NCBI GenBank assembly: GCA_964475955.1
Contig: CAYYZY010000078.1
Location: 1 to 32,322 of the forward strand
Direction of reading: 5' to 3'
Source of the DNA: DATKZH01 sp964475955
Lineage (GTDB): Bacteria > Planctomycetota > Planctomycetia > Pirellulales > Thermoguttaceae
Length of the DNA: 32,322 bases
A model generated the notes under the pieces. It made no database searches. It was given only the letters and a program-made list of their open reading frames with translations, and was not told where the DNA came from. A program made the position numbers and the translations under genes. Below are positions 8,827 to 17,474 of this stretch, piece after piece (position 1 is the first letter of the stretch; every line of letters starts with the position of its first letter).

Positions 8827-9846
8827 TCATTTCACCAGCCGCCAACCGGCTTCGGAGACCTCCAGGCCCGTGTGCCCGCGGTGCTGGTCGTAGACGCGGC
8901 GCATCTGGTCGATCGAATCGAAGTAGCCGACGATGAAGGCGGCGCGGAACGACTCGCCTGGCCGGATGGGCCGGCCGCCGAACTCCTCGATCATGCAGAC
9001 GTAGCCCCGCTGGTGGCACCACGCCTCGTGGACCACCGAAGGCTCGAGCGTCATGCCCGCCAGCCACGGCCCCACCTCGCCCGTCGCCGGATCGCGAAGC
9101 TCGTAGGCGCGGATGAACCGCTCGGGGATCGGGTTCGTGTCGCGGCGGTAGTTGAACCGGGCGTCGGGCGCGAAATCCTCGAAGAACGCGCCGGCGGGGA
9201 TCACGCCGTGGTAGCTGAGGAAAATGCGCGTGAAGGTGTCGCCCCGGTCGTGGCGCAGGTGGCCGGGCATGTCGATCCGCAGGAACATGGCGTCGCTCGC
9301 GTTGACCGTGTCGATCCGGTCCATCGAAAGGAAATAGCGCTTGCCCACCGGGAACACGAGCACCTGCGACCAGACCGAGCCGGCCTTCTTGCCCGGTGCC
9401 GCCTTGGTGTACTGAAAACGCTGCTTGACGGCCACGAAGTTTTCGCCGCGGATCACCTCCGGGTGCAGCTCCCGCGCCCGCGTGCAGATCTGGGGGCCTT
9501 CGATCAATCGCTTGGGCCGCTTGCCGTGGACCAGGTTGTTGAACTCGTAGGTGATCTTCTCGGCCGCAGCCTGCTCGCGATACGCCTCGTCGCTGCCGGG
9601 CTCCATGATGAAATCGGCGATGTCGAGCCCGAAGCCGGGGTCGCGGAAGCCGGTCTTCTTGTCGAGGAACGACTGCCGGGCGACGCCGCTGACGTACCCC
9701 TTCTTGCGCACGGCCGCTTCGAGCTGCGGCGTCGCGATGCGGATCTCGTCGTCGGTCTCGGTCACCTGGTATTCCGACCCCGCGACGACGGCCGCGCCGC
9801 CGACCACCAAAAACAGCAGTGCCAACGCGAATGACGATCTGGCCAT
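8827..9846 (-). CDS. Exported protein of unknown function (galactan locus)
   Basis: 339 residues with a Sec signal peptide (hydrophobic 5-22, cleavage near 22) and GGAG before the ATG. The mature part is beta-rich, with strand-like stretches such as TDDEIRIATPQLEAAVRKKG followed by VSGVARQSFLDKKTG, which resembles the opening of beta-sandwich domains found in carbohydrate-active enzymes and lyases. It has no recognised catalytic motif. It ends exactly at the junction with the truncated gene on the other strand and lies 103 nt downstream of a sulfatase in the same direction, so a shared transcript is possible. I do not recognise a named family. Confidence 0.8.
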   Translation of the reverse strand: MARSSFALALLFLVVGGAAVVAGSEYQVTETDDEIRIATPQLEAAVRKKGYVSGVARQSFLDKKTGFRDPGFGLDIADFIMEPGSDEAYREQAAAEKITYEFNNLVHGKRPKRLIEGPQICTRARELHPEVIRGENFVAVKQRFQYTKAAPGKKAGSVWSQVLVFPVGKRYFLSMDRIDTVNASDAMFLRIDMPGHLRHDRGDTFTRIFLSYHGVIPAGAFFEDFAPDARFNYRRDTNPIPERFIRAYELRDPATGEVGPWLAGMTLEPSVVHEAWCHQRGYVCMIEEFGGRPIRPGESFRAAFIVGYFDSIDQMRRVYDQHRGHTGLEVSEAGWRLVK

Positions 9847-9949
9847 GGCATGGCTCCGATAAAGGGGGAACGGTTGGGCCGAGCGCGCACGTCGATGACA
9901 CGAACCGTCGGGGCATCCGGCCGCCGCGGGTTCGAAGGTCGCGCATGTT

Positions 9950-11881
9950 TCACTTCCTTCCGATCACGCCGATCTCCGCCGCCGAAGCCCACGGCTGCCC
10001 GTTCACCTCAGAGAGCACGCGCACCCGCACGTACCGCCCAGAGACCGGCCGCTCCAGGTCGACCGCCTGCGCGCGGCGCTCCTTGGTGAAGGTGGTCTTG
10101 GCGATCGGCTCGCCGAAGGCGTCGGGCGAGTCGCTCACGGAGAACTCGGTCTCGGCGAACGCGCCGTTCCAGCCGCTATCCTGCCGGGCGAGGTAGCGGA
10201 ACCCGCGGATCGCGTGCTCGGCGCCCAGGTCGATGACCAACTCGTGCGGCGGCTTGGCCAGCTCTTCGGAGAACTGCGAGTGCCAGTGCGTGCCCGGCCG
10301 GCCGTCGATCGCGTAGGCCGCCCGGCGGTCGTTGGCGAAATTCTCGCTGCTGAAGCGCACCGGCTTCATCTCCATCGGCGGGACCAGGTCCTTTTCGACG
10401 ATCCGGTTCCGGTGGCGGCGGTAGTTGTCGGCCTCGGCGCGGGTCGACCCCCACTTGGCCTTGCGGTCGCGCTCGTGACGCGTGCGGTCGGTGAAGGTGC
10501 CCGGCTCGACCGGTTCGTGCGACGCCTCGGCGAACTGCTTCATGCGGGCGAGCACGTCGGGGTGCTGGTCGGCCACGTTGGTCGTCTCGCTCACGTCTTC
10601 ACTCAGGTCGTACAGTTCCCACGGCCCGTCGCTCTTCGGCCGGATCGCCTTCCAGTCGTCCATGCGCACGGCGGCCTGGGACCGGTACTCCCAGTAGAGG
10701 AACTCGTGCTTCGGTTGCTCGCGGCCCGTCGCTTCGGCCCCGAGCAGTTCGGGCAGGATGGAGAGGCCGTCGAGGTCGTCGGGCGGGTCCGCGCCGGTCA
10801 ACTCGGCGAGGGTGGGGAGCACGTCGGGCTGGTAGAACACGAGGTCGCTCACGCGGCCCGGCTCGATCTTCCCGGGCCAGCGCACCAGGAACGGGATCCG
10901 CAAGCCCCCCTCGTACAGGTTCCCCTTGCCGCCGCGGAACTCGACGCCCGTGCGCGGATCGACGTTCGGCCCGAAGAAGCCCCGCGGGTGCTCCTTGCTG
11001 CGGAAGCGGTCCTGCCCGCCGTTGTCGCCGGTGAAGAAGACGATGGTGTTCCGTTCCAGGCCGAGCTCGGCGAGCAGGTCGAGCACTTCGCCCAGGTTGC
11101 GATCGACCATGCTGACCATGGCGGCGTAGTTCTTCACGTCTTGAGCGACGTCGGGGTCCTTCACCCAGTCGTCGTTTTCGTAGAGCTTCCAGGCGGGGTC
11201 GTCGGCGGGGATATCGTACATCCCGTGCGGCGGCGTGATCGGCAGGTAGCAGAAGAAGGGCCGGTCGCGGTTGGCGCGGATGAACTCGAGGCCGGCCTCC
11301 ATGATGGCGTAGTGCGAGTAGGTCTCGCCGGTCCGCCCGCCCGGGTTGCCCTCCAGCGGGACTTCCTCGCTATTGCGGATCAGGTACGGGGGATAGTAGG
11401 AATGGGCGTGGACCTGGTCGTAGTAGCCGAAGAAGACGTCGAACCCGTGCTTCTCGGGCACGCCGGTCGAGTCGCGCCCGCCGCAGCCCCACTTGCCGAA
11501 GCCGCCGGTGGCGTAGCCGGCCGCCCCAAGCATCGAGGCGATGGTCGGCTCGCCGGCGCGCAGCGGGGTGCCGCCGTCGTTCGCGCGGACCGAAGCGTGC
11601 CCGGCGTGCTTGCCGGTCATCAGGTTGCATCGCAGCGGCGCGCAGACCGGCGAGCCGGCCAGGGCCTGCGTGAACCGGATCCCCTCGGCCGCCATCCGGT
11701 CGACGCGCGGCGTGTGGATGTGCGGATTCCCCATGTGCGACAGCTCGTAGTAGGCCAGCTCGTCCGACATGAGGTAGACGATGTTGGGCCGCCGCTCGGC
11801 GGCCGCGGCCCGGCCGCCCGCCACCGCAAAAAAGGCGGCAACGACAAACGCCAAGGTCACTGGGGCGATGCGCCGTTTCAT
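9950..11881 (-). CDS. Secreted sulfatase with C-terminal F5/8-type domain (CAPLR site)
   Basis: 643 residues; Sec signal peptide (cleavage near 28), GAGGAGG 9 nt before the ATG. Arylsulfatase-fold protein: metal-binding start RPNIVYLMSDE (D40, with E41 where most have Asp), formylglycine site C80-A-P-L-R84 followed by the TGKH that usually trails the motif, and the later FFTGDNGG metal ligands. Leucine at the fourth motif position replaces the common Ser/Ala. The last about 130 residues form a discoidin/F5-8-like sugar-binding module. Role by family: hydrolysis of sulfate esters, here likely on polysaccharide outside the cytoplasm; requires formylglycine-generating enzyme, which is not in the window. 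Confidence 0.9.
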   Translation of the reverse strand: MKRRIAPVTLAFVVAAFFAVAGGRAAAAERRPNIVYLMSDELAYYELSHMGNPHIHTPRVDRMAAEGIRFTQALAGSPVCAPLRCNLMTGKHAGHASVRANDGGTPLRAGEPTIASMLGAAGYATGGFGKWGCGGRDSTGVPEKHGFDVFFGYYDQVHAHSYYPPYLIRNSEEVPLEGNPGGRTGETYSHYAIMEAGLEFIRANRDRPFFCYLPITPPHGMYDIPADDPAWKLYENDDWVKDPDVAQDVKNYAAMVSMVDRNLGEVLDLLAELGLERNTIVFFTGDNGGQDRFRSKEHPRGFFGPNVDPRTGVEFRGGKGNLYEGGLRIPFLVRWPGKIEPGRVSDLVFYQPDVLPTLAELTGADPPDDLDGLSILPELLGAEATGREQPKHEFLYWEYRSQAAVRMDDWKAIRPKSDGPWELYDLSEDVSETTNVADQHPDVLARMKQFAEASHEPVEPGTFTDRTRHERDRKAKWGSTRAEADNYRRHRNRIVEKDLVPPMEMKPVRFSSENFANDRRAAYAIDGRPGTHWHSQFSEELAKPPHELVIDLGAEHAIRGFRYLARQDSGWNGAFAETEFSVSDSPDAFGEPIAKTTFTKERRAQAVDLERPVSGRYVRVRVLSEVNGQPWASAAEIGVIGRK

Positions 11882-11961
11882 GGTGTGGGTCCTCCTCGCG
11901 GGGCTATCGTGGAGTCGCTACGGCCAGTCTAGATCACGGTGCGCGATTCGGCAACACCCAA

Positions 11962-11993
11962 TGTAGGGAACGGCGCGCAGGGCGTTCCCTACA
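11962..11993. repeat. Inverted repeat TGTAGGGAACG-N10-CGTTCCCTACA, copy 2
   Basis: Perfect 11-nt arms (11962-11972 and 11983-11993) around a 10-nt loop, between two minus-strand genes and 8 nt past the end of the GH-D gene. Same family as 8122-8155. It could act as a transcription or mRNA-end hairpin for the GH-D gene. Confidence 0.7.
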
Positions 11994-12000
11994 GCTCGTG

Positions 12001-14046
12001 TCAGTCGCGCACGGTCATTTCGTCCCCCGGGACGGCCTCCGAGACCAACACTTCGAACGGGGCGAGTTCCACCGTGAACGGCTCGCCTGCCCGTAGGGTG
12101 CGCGGCGGGAGGCGGTCGGCCCCGGGCCAGCGGCTCGAAAGGCGGTAGGTCGACGGGGCGCCCGGCGGCAGTTCGAGCGCGCCGGCCAGGTCGAGCTTCA
12201 TGGGGGCCGGCGCGTCGCTCGGGTTGCGCAGCACGAGGATGCCCTTGCGGGGCGACCACGAAGCGTATCCGTACGGCTCTCCCTCGCCGGGGTCGCCGCC
12301 GATCCAGTGCACGTCGACCAGCGCGTCGGCGTTCTCGCGCGACCACTTGGCGCACTCGGCCAGGGCGTCCCACGCTTCGGGCTTCATCTTCTGCGACGTC
12401 ATGTAGAGTTCCAATAGCTGCGTGCCCGAGCCGAACGCCATGCGGATCTCGTCGACCAGGTCGTCGACGTCGTCGCTCATGCGCGTGGCCGTGCCGAGCC
12501 GGCCGTAACAGACCGTCACGGTCATCAGGCTGTTGAGCGGATAGAGCGGCGCCCGCCGGACGATCATCCGGTACGTGACCATGTCGCGGTACGTGATCCA
12601 CTGCTGACGGGCCGTGCCCGCGCCGTGGACGTTCCAGTCGTGGCCGTTGCGCCACACCGAGTCGCCGTACCAGAGCCAGTAGGGCGACGGCCACGTGCCC
12701 GTCGTGATGCTCAGATACACGTCGGGCCGCATTTCGCGCAGGTCGCCGCAGAGCCGCAGCAGGGCTTCGACGTCGGGCGCGAACTGGTCGCCCGCGCCCG
12801 GCGAGTTGACGCCCCGGGCGATGCCGTCGAACTTGAAGTAGTTGGCGCCGTACTCCTCGATCATCTCGGCGCAGATTTCGCGATACCGGGCGTAATACTT
12901 CGGCCCGGCCAGCGAGAAGCCGCGCTGGTTGGTCTCGAAGCCCTGCGTCTTGCCGTACTCGATGCGCTGGGCCTTGCGCCGGCCGTAGCCGCCCCACGGC
13001 GAGAACCACGTGCCCACGGCCGAGTCGTACTTGGCGGCCGCCTCCTCAAGCGGCGCGAAGCCGCGGGGGAAGCCATCGTGGAAGCCCCAGAGCGTTTGGG
13101 GATCGTCCCAGCCGTCGTCGAATACGAAGCTGTCGATCTTCACGCCCCGCTTCTCGACCAACTGGCGGCCGAAGGTCTCGATCACCGCGAGGCACTGCTG
13201 TTCGTTCATCAGCCGGTCGGCCCAGGCGATGTCCCACCAGGAATTGTAGTGGAGGAAGAGCTGGTACGGCCGGGCCCGCTCGCGCTCGACGTAGTGAAGG
13301 AACGCGCGGCGCCGTTGCCCCTTCGGCGCGACGCCGATCACCGAGGTCCGCGCCCACGGCTTTCCGGATCGCAAAGGAAGAAAACACCGGGCCGAACCGA
13401 TGACCCGGCCGCCCTCGACGCGGTTATCGGCCATCGGGTGCTCGCAGGCGAAGAAGAGCGTGTCGGCGACGACCGGCGAGCCCTCGACCACGCCGACGAC
13501 CTCGGCGCCGGGGGCTTCCACGTCCAACATCGTCAATTCCTCGACCTCGGCGATTTCCGCGCCTTCCGCGCGGAGCTCGACCTGTTGGCGCACGTAGTTC
13601 GCCCCGTCGCGGAGCGTCGCCCGCCACGCGACGCCGAAACCGCCCTCGGCACACTCGAGCCGCACGCCCGCGCGCCACCCGGCCACGCGTTCCGCCTTCT
13701 TGGGGGAATCGGGATCGGACCGAACGCGTTGGAGCGTGACCTTGCCGGCCGGCCGCAACTCGGAGGCGCGGAACGACCGGCCGTCGGCGAGCGTCACCAC
13801 GAACGGTTCCGCCGGACCGACGCGCGCCGGGGCCTGCGAAGTCCGGTCGACCACCTCGGCCAAGCGAAACCCGGCGGGGCCGAAGGTCCAGGCGGCGGAG
13901 ACGACCTCGTTCTCCAGGACCAGGTGTCCCTCGTCGAGCCGCCCCTTCGCCTCGCCGGGGGCGGGGCCGGGAAAGTCGAGCGCCCGCGCCGGCGTGACCC
14001 CTGCGAGGGCGAGAACCAGCAGTGTGAGCAAGCCGTGCCGTGTCAT
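12001..14046 (-). CDS. Secreted clan GH-D (alpha-galactosidase-like) glycoside hydrolase
   Basis: 681 residues from the ATG at 14046, which has AGAGGGG about 9 nt upstream and opens a signal peptide (cleavage near residue 22); a longer in-frame start at 14106 has a non-signal N-terminus and was rejected. An N-terminal beta-sandwich (about 25-240) precedes a TIM barrel with SFVFDDGWD, GTWFSPWGGYG and YFKFDG, where D407 matches the GH-D nucleophile of GH27/GH36 alpha-galactosidases; a C-terminal all-beta domain ends the protein. Galactoside specificity is inferred from the clan. Neighbours are sulfatases and a GH2-like protein, which fits breakdown of a sulfated galactose-containing glycan. Confidence 0.85.
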   Translation of the reverse strand: MTRHGLLTLLVLALAGVTPARALDFPGPAPGEAKGRLDEGHLVLENEVVSAAWTFGPAGFRLAEVVDRTSQAPARVGPAEPFVVTLADGRSFRASELRPAGKVTLQRVRSDPDSPKKAERVAGWRAGVRLECAEGGFGVAWRATLRDGANYVRQQVELRAEGAEIAEVEELTMLDVEAPGAEVVGVVEGSPVVADTLFFACEHPMADNRVEGGRVIGSARCFLPLRSGKPWARTSVIGVAPKGQRRRAFLHYVERERARPYQLFLHYNSWWDIAWADRLMNEQQCLAVIETFGRQLVEKRGVKIDSFVFDDGWDDPQTLWGFHDGFPRGFAPLEEAAAKYDSAVGTWFSPWGGYGRRKAQRIEYGKTQGFETNQRGFSLAGPKYYARYREICAEMIEEYGANYFKFDGIARGVNSPGAGDQFAPDVEALLRLCGDLREMRPDVYLSITTGTWPSPYWLWYGDSVWRNGHDWNVHGAGTARQQWITYRDMVTYRMIVRRAPLYPLNSLMTVTVCYGRLGTATRMSDDVDDLVDEIRMAFGSGTQLLELYMTSQKMKPEAWDALAECAKWSRENADALVDVHWIGGDPGEGEPYGYASWSPRKGILVLRNPSDAPAPMKLDLAGALELPPGAPSTYRLSSRWPGADRLPPRTLRAGEPFTVELAPFEVLVSEAVPGDEMTVRD

Positions 14047-14129
14047 GATCGCGTTCCCCTCTTGCAGACGCCGGTCGTTCCAAGCAACCGGCGGCCCGAT
14101 GCGCAAAGCCTCGAGCGGCCACTCCCGGA

Positions 14130-14260
14130 TCAGACGAACTCCACGGTCAGACTACTCGACCCCCCGTGCCGTAGACCGCGCTTGATGTAGCCGATGCCGG
14201 GCGTGGTGGCGACGCACAGGGCCCGGCCTGCCCCCAACCGGTGGACGATTGCCGCCGGCG
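14130..14260 (-). pseudogene. Possible C-terminal remnant of a lost secreted protein
   Basis: In the gap between the PQQ and GH-D genes one minus frame reads PAAIVHRLGAGRALCVATTP, continues GIGYIKRGL and stops (TGA at 14132-14130). This has the pattern of the C-terminal domain of large planctomycete exported glycoside hydrolase-like proteins, in which a (G/A)xGRA strand leads into a PG-Y turn. No start or upstream body exists; the frame is overwritten by the PQQ gene end. It may be a leftover of a deleted gene or a chance reading frame. Confidence 0.3.
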
Positions 14261-14307
14261 CCCCGCGTGTCTCCTTCGGGCCCGCTCTTGACCAGGCTCC
14301 CCGGCAG

Positions 14308-17300
14308 TCACGGCCCTTTCGGCCCTACACAGTACAGGTTTCCCTTGCCGCGAATGAAGACGGTGCCGCCGGTGAACGCCGGTGTCGCCACCGATTGTTC
14401 GCCCAGCCGTGCCTCGCCGACGCGGACGAACTCGCCGGATGCCCGGAAGACGTGCATCGTGCCGCCGTTGTCCATTGCGTACACGCGGCCGGCCGCGAGT
14501 ATCGGCGAAGGATAAAACGACTGGTCAAACTCACGGGTCCACAGCTTGCGTCCCGTGCCCATTTCATAGCAGCTCACCATGCCGGAGGCGCCTGCGGTGA
14601 AAACGAAGTCTTCCGTGGCCAACGGACTTGCGACGTCCGGGAGGTAGTCCTCGTCGCTCCATGCGACCTTGCCCGAGGCCAGCGATATGGCCGACAGTTC
14701 TGCGGATTCGTTGGCTACGACAATCGTGCCTCCGGCGTAGGCCGGCGACGGTGTCACTTCGCCGGAGAGGCATTCGCGGGAAAAGACCACCTCGCCGCTG
14801 TTCACGTCGTACGCGGCGGCCGTCGGGTTCTCGGCGAGCACGACCATCTCGCGATCGCCCGAGAGGGCGATGATGGGCGACGCCCAGGATTCTCGCACGG
14901 TTCGCTTCTTCTGCCAGACCGTCTTGCCGGTGGCGGGATCGAGCGCGAACAGGGTCCTGGTATTCCTGTCGTCCATCTGCACGAACAGGTGCTTGTAGGC
15001 GATGAGCGACGACGCATAGCCGTAGTTGCTCTCGGGGGTGCCGAACGCGCGCGTCCAGGCGACCTTACCCTTCATGTCGACCGCGACGAGATCGCCCGTC
15101 GAGAACATCGCGAAGAAGAGCCGCCCGTCGGTTGCACCCGTCGAAGCCGCATGGACGATTTCCTCGGATACCTTGGGCAGCTCAGCCGGCTGTTCGGCCG
15201 CCCGCCGCCAGAGCATCTTCCCGCCGGCCGCGTCGAGGCAGTATATCTCGCGAGCAACCGCATCGGCGCCGGTCAAGAACACCCGCCCTTCCCACACGAC
15301 GGGCGAGCTGGCGCCCGGTTTCGGTATGGGGGTCTTCCATCGCACGTTCTTCCCGGTCGTGGCATCGAACTCCACGGGCGGCGTGACGTGGTAAGCGATG
15401 CCCTGGCCGAACGGGCCGCGCAGATTCGGCCAGTTTCTCTCGATCGCGTCTCTCGACGCCGCGGGCATGACGGCCGCCGGCTGCATCGTGCGAGCGCGAT
15501 CCGCGGGCTGCGGGGCGATCGTCGGGCTGGTTGCCGGGGCCGGCGCGCCTGCGCCTCCCCTCTTGTCATCGGGCCTGTTGCACAGCGCCCAGAGACGGTC
15601 GCCGATGACGGCAAACACCACGCCGTTGGCGACACAGTGGCTGCTGTAGGTTGGGTTCTGATCGTTCTTGATCCCACCGTGCAATTCGAATCGCTTGCTT
15701 GCCGACAGGATGGCCTTCCCAAGATACACCTTCCCATCCGCCACGAGCGGCGAACTGAAGCACGTTGCACCCTTTCGAGTGGTGGCGGAATGGGTCCAGT
15801 AGCAGCGGCCGCTGTCGGCATCCAGGCAATGCAACGTGTACGCATTATCGACAACGAACACCAAACCGTCGGCCACCGCCACGGTGGAGACGCTTTCATT
15901 CAGGGCCTCGTAGGACCAGATCTTGCCCTTCTCCGTGACGTCGCCCGTCTTCGTGGCATCGATGCAGACGAGGCTCCCCTTGCACTCCCTTCCGCCGTGA
16001 TTCGGATCGCCGCCGATCGCTATGTACACGCGATTGTTGCAGAAGACCGGCGTGCCGAAGACGTCGCACGGATGCCCGTGGCCGTCTCCCTTGATTTCAT
16101 GTGGGTAGAACGGGGCCTTCTTGTAAGCCGGAGGAATACAATCGAACCACCATATCTTCTTGAGAACAGGCACGTCGGGGACGGTCGCCGTCGGAACGGT
16201 ATCGACGGGCGTCGTGGCCGGCAGTCCCCAGGAAAAGCGAAATTCCAGCGGAAGGGCCGGCTTCGGCAGGCTCGAAAGAAGATCGATCGAGCGAGCATAT
16301 TCGGCCGGCGTCAGCCCGCGGGTGTCCTTTCCTCGGACGTCGATGAAATACACGATCGGGCCGCGCAGTCGCGCGGTAGTCCAACGGTCCGGCACGACGT
16401 GCGCCGCCGGGTCAACCGGCTCGAAGGCGTAACAGACGCCGTTTCCGGTCGCAAAGAGTATTTGGGCCTTCCCGCCCACGATACCTAGCGACGGCGACGA
16501 GTACTGCCCGCGGTAGAGTTGTTCTCCGATCTGCTCGTCGTCGCGCGCAACCAACTGCCCCGTATGCTTGTTGAAGACGACCAGGCTGGGGGTCACGGGG
16601 CTGAAAGGGATGCGCCCGGGGACCCAAGAACGTCCGTTGCCCGTACAGACGTAGACGTAATCTCCATGCACGAGGACCGAGGAGCTTGCCGTATGGTGAT
16701 AATACGCCTTGAGGCGGTCCAGCAGGTCATATCGCCAGACGATGCTCTCCAGGGATCTCCGTTCGACGATCGTCTTGTCTCGTGTTGCAGACGTCGACGT
16801 CTCCCCCCGCCGGCCGGCACCGCGATCGCCCAGGAGCACCTTCAGGTCGACGCACATGGCTTCCTGATACGGGCTCACGAAGTAGAGCCGATCCCCTTCA
16901 ATCGTGGGAGTTGAGCTGATAGCCCAGTTCTCCAGCTTCTCCCTGGGCGGCCTGGGACAGATGAACGTCCCGAGCAGGCTGCCGGTCTCCTCGTCGAGAC
17001 ACAGGAAACAAGCGTCCTTTCCGTTTTTCCACGTTGTCCCGATGAACACTCTGCCCCGGCTGACCACCGGACTGCCGGTGGTACGATGGCCGAGCCCAGC
17101 CACCCATTTGACGTTCCTCGTCGATTGCCGATCCAACTCCCCGGCGTCGTTCTCTACCCCGCAATCCGCCGAACGGGGCAGGCTTCGATCGGTCTGGGCC
17201 GCCATGTTGCGCGAGGGTTGCCCACACCACTCCGGCCAGTCTCGGGCGTTGACCGCACTCGCCCCAAAGGCAAGCAGGACGCCGGCGCACAGGATGTGCA

Positions 17301-17316
17301 TTCTCGGGCACGTCAT
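14308..17316 (-). CDS. Exported PQQ-type beta-propeller protein, internally duplicated
   Basis: 1002 residues; signal peptide ending near residue 24 and GGGGAG before the ATG. Mature protein opens with DWPEWCGQPSRNM, a planctomycete variant of the WPxWRGPxRN start of PQQ-like propellers. Repeated blades of the type GSPVVSRGRVFIG, G.VYLG.A and ALDPATGKTVW run throughout. A second WPNLRGPFGQG start near residue 620 shows two propeller units in tandem (about 25-590 and 615-1000), joined by an Ala/Pro-rich linker. Members often bind PQQ-like cofactors or only act as scaffolds; no dehydrogenase residues are claimed. It is minus strand with its own gaps on both sides. Confidence 0.85.
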   Translation of the reverse strand: MTCPRMHILCAGVLLAFGASAVNARDWPEWCGQPSRNMAAQTDRSLPRSADCGVENDAGELDRQSTRNVKWVAGLGHRTTGSPVVSRGRVFIGTTWKNGKDACFLCLDEETGSLLGTFICPRPPREKLENWAISSTPTIEGDRLYFVSPYQEAMCVDLKVLLGDRGAGRRGETSTSATRDKTIVERRSLESIVWRYDLLDRLKAYYHHTASSSVLVHGDYVYVCTGNGRSWVPGRIPFSPVTPSLVVFNKHTGQLVARDDEQIGEQLYRGQYSSPSLGIVGGKAQILFATGNGVCYAFEPVDPAAHVVPDRWTTARLRGPIVYFIDVRGKDTRGLTPAEYARSIDLLSSLPKPALPLEFRFSWGLPATTPVDTVPTATVPDVPVLKKIWWFDCIPPAYKKAPFYPHEIKGDGHGHPCDVFGTPVFCNNRVYIAIGGDPNHGGRECKGSLVCIDATKTGDVTEKGKIWSYEALNESVSTVAVADGLVFVVDNAYTLHCLDADSGRCYWTHSATTRKGATCFSSPLVADGKVYLGKAILSASKRFELHGGIKNDQNPTYSSHCVANGVVFAVIGDRLWALCNRPDDKRGGAGAPAPATSPTIAPQPADRARTMQPAAVMPAASRDAIERNWPNLRGPFGQGIAYHVTPPVEFDATTGKNVRWKTPIPKPGASSPVVWEGRVFLTGADAVAREIYCLDAAGGKMLWRRAAEQPAELPKVSEEIVHAASTGATDGRLFFAMFSTGDLVAVDMKGKVAWTRAFGTPESNYGYASSLIAYKHLFVQMDDRNTRTLFALDPATGKTVWQKKRTVRESWASPIIALSGDREMVVLAENPTAAAYDVNSGEVVFSRECLSGEVTPSPAYAGGTIVVANESAELSAISLASGKVAWSDEDYLPDVASPLATEDFVFTAGASGMVSCYEMGTGRKLWTREFDQSFYPSPILAAGRVYAMDNGGTMHVFRASGEFVRVGEARLGEQSVATPAFTGGTVFIRGKGNLYCVGPKGP

Positions 17317-17474
17317 GGTCTCACTCCCCGTTTCGGTCCGTTTTCGGCCGATGGTGCGGCAGCGCGCCGGTTCTTCTCATCGGTCCGCCGTTAGCGCCGC
17401 AGGCGTCGAAACGATGGACGGCTCGGCGGCGAAGCGCGGCAAGGACGGACGGCCGGTCGCCTCGTATCGGGCAC

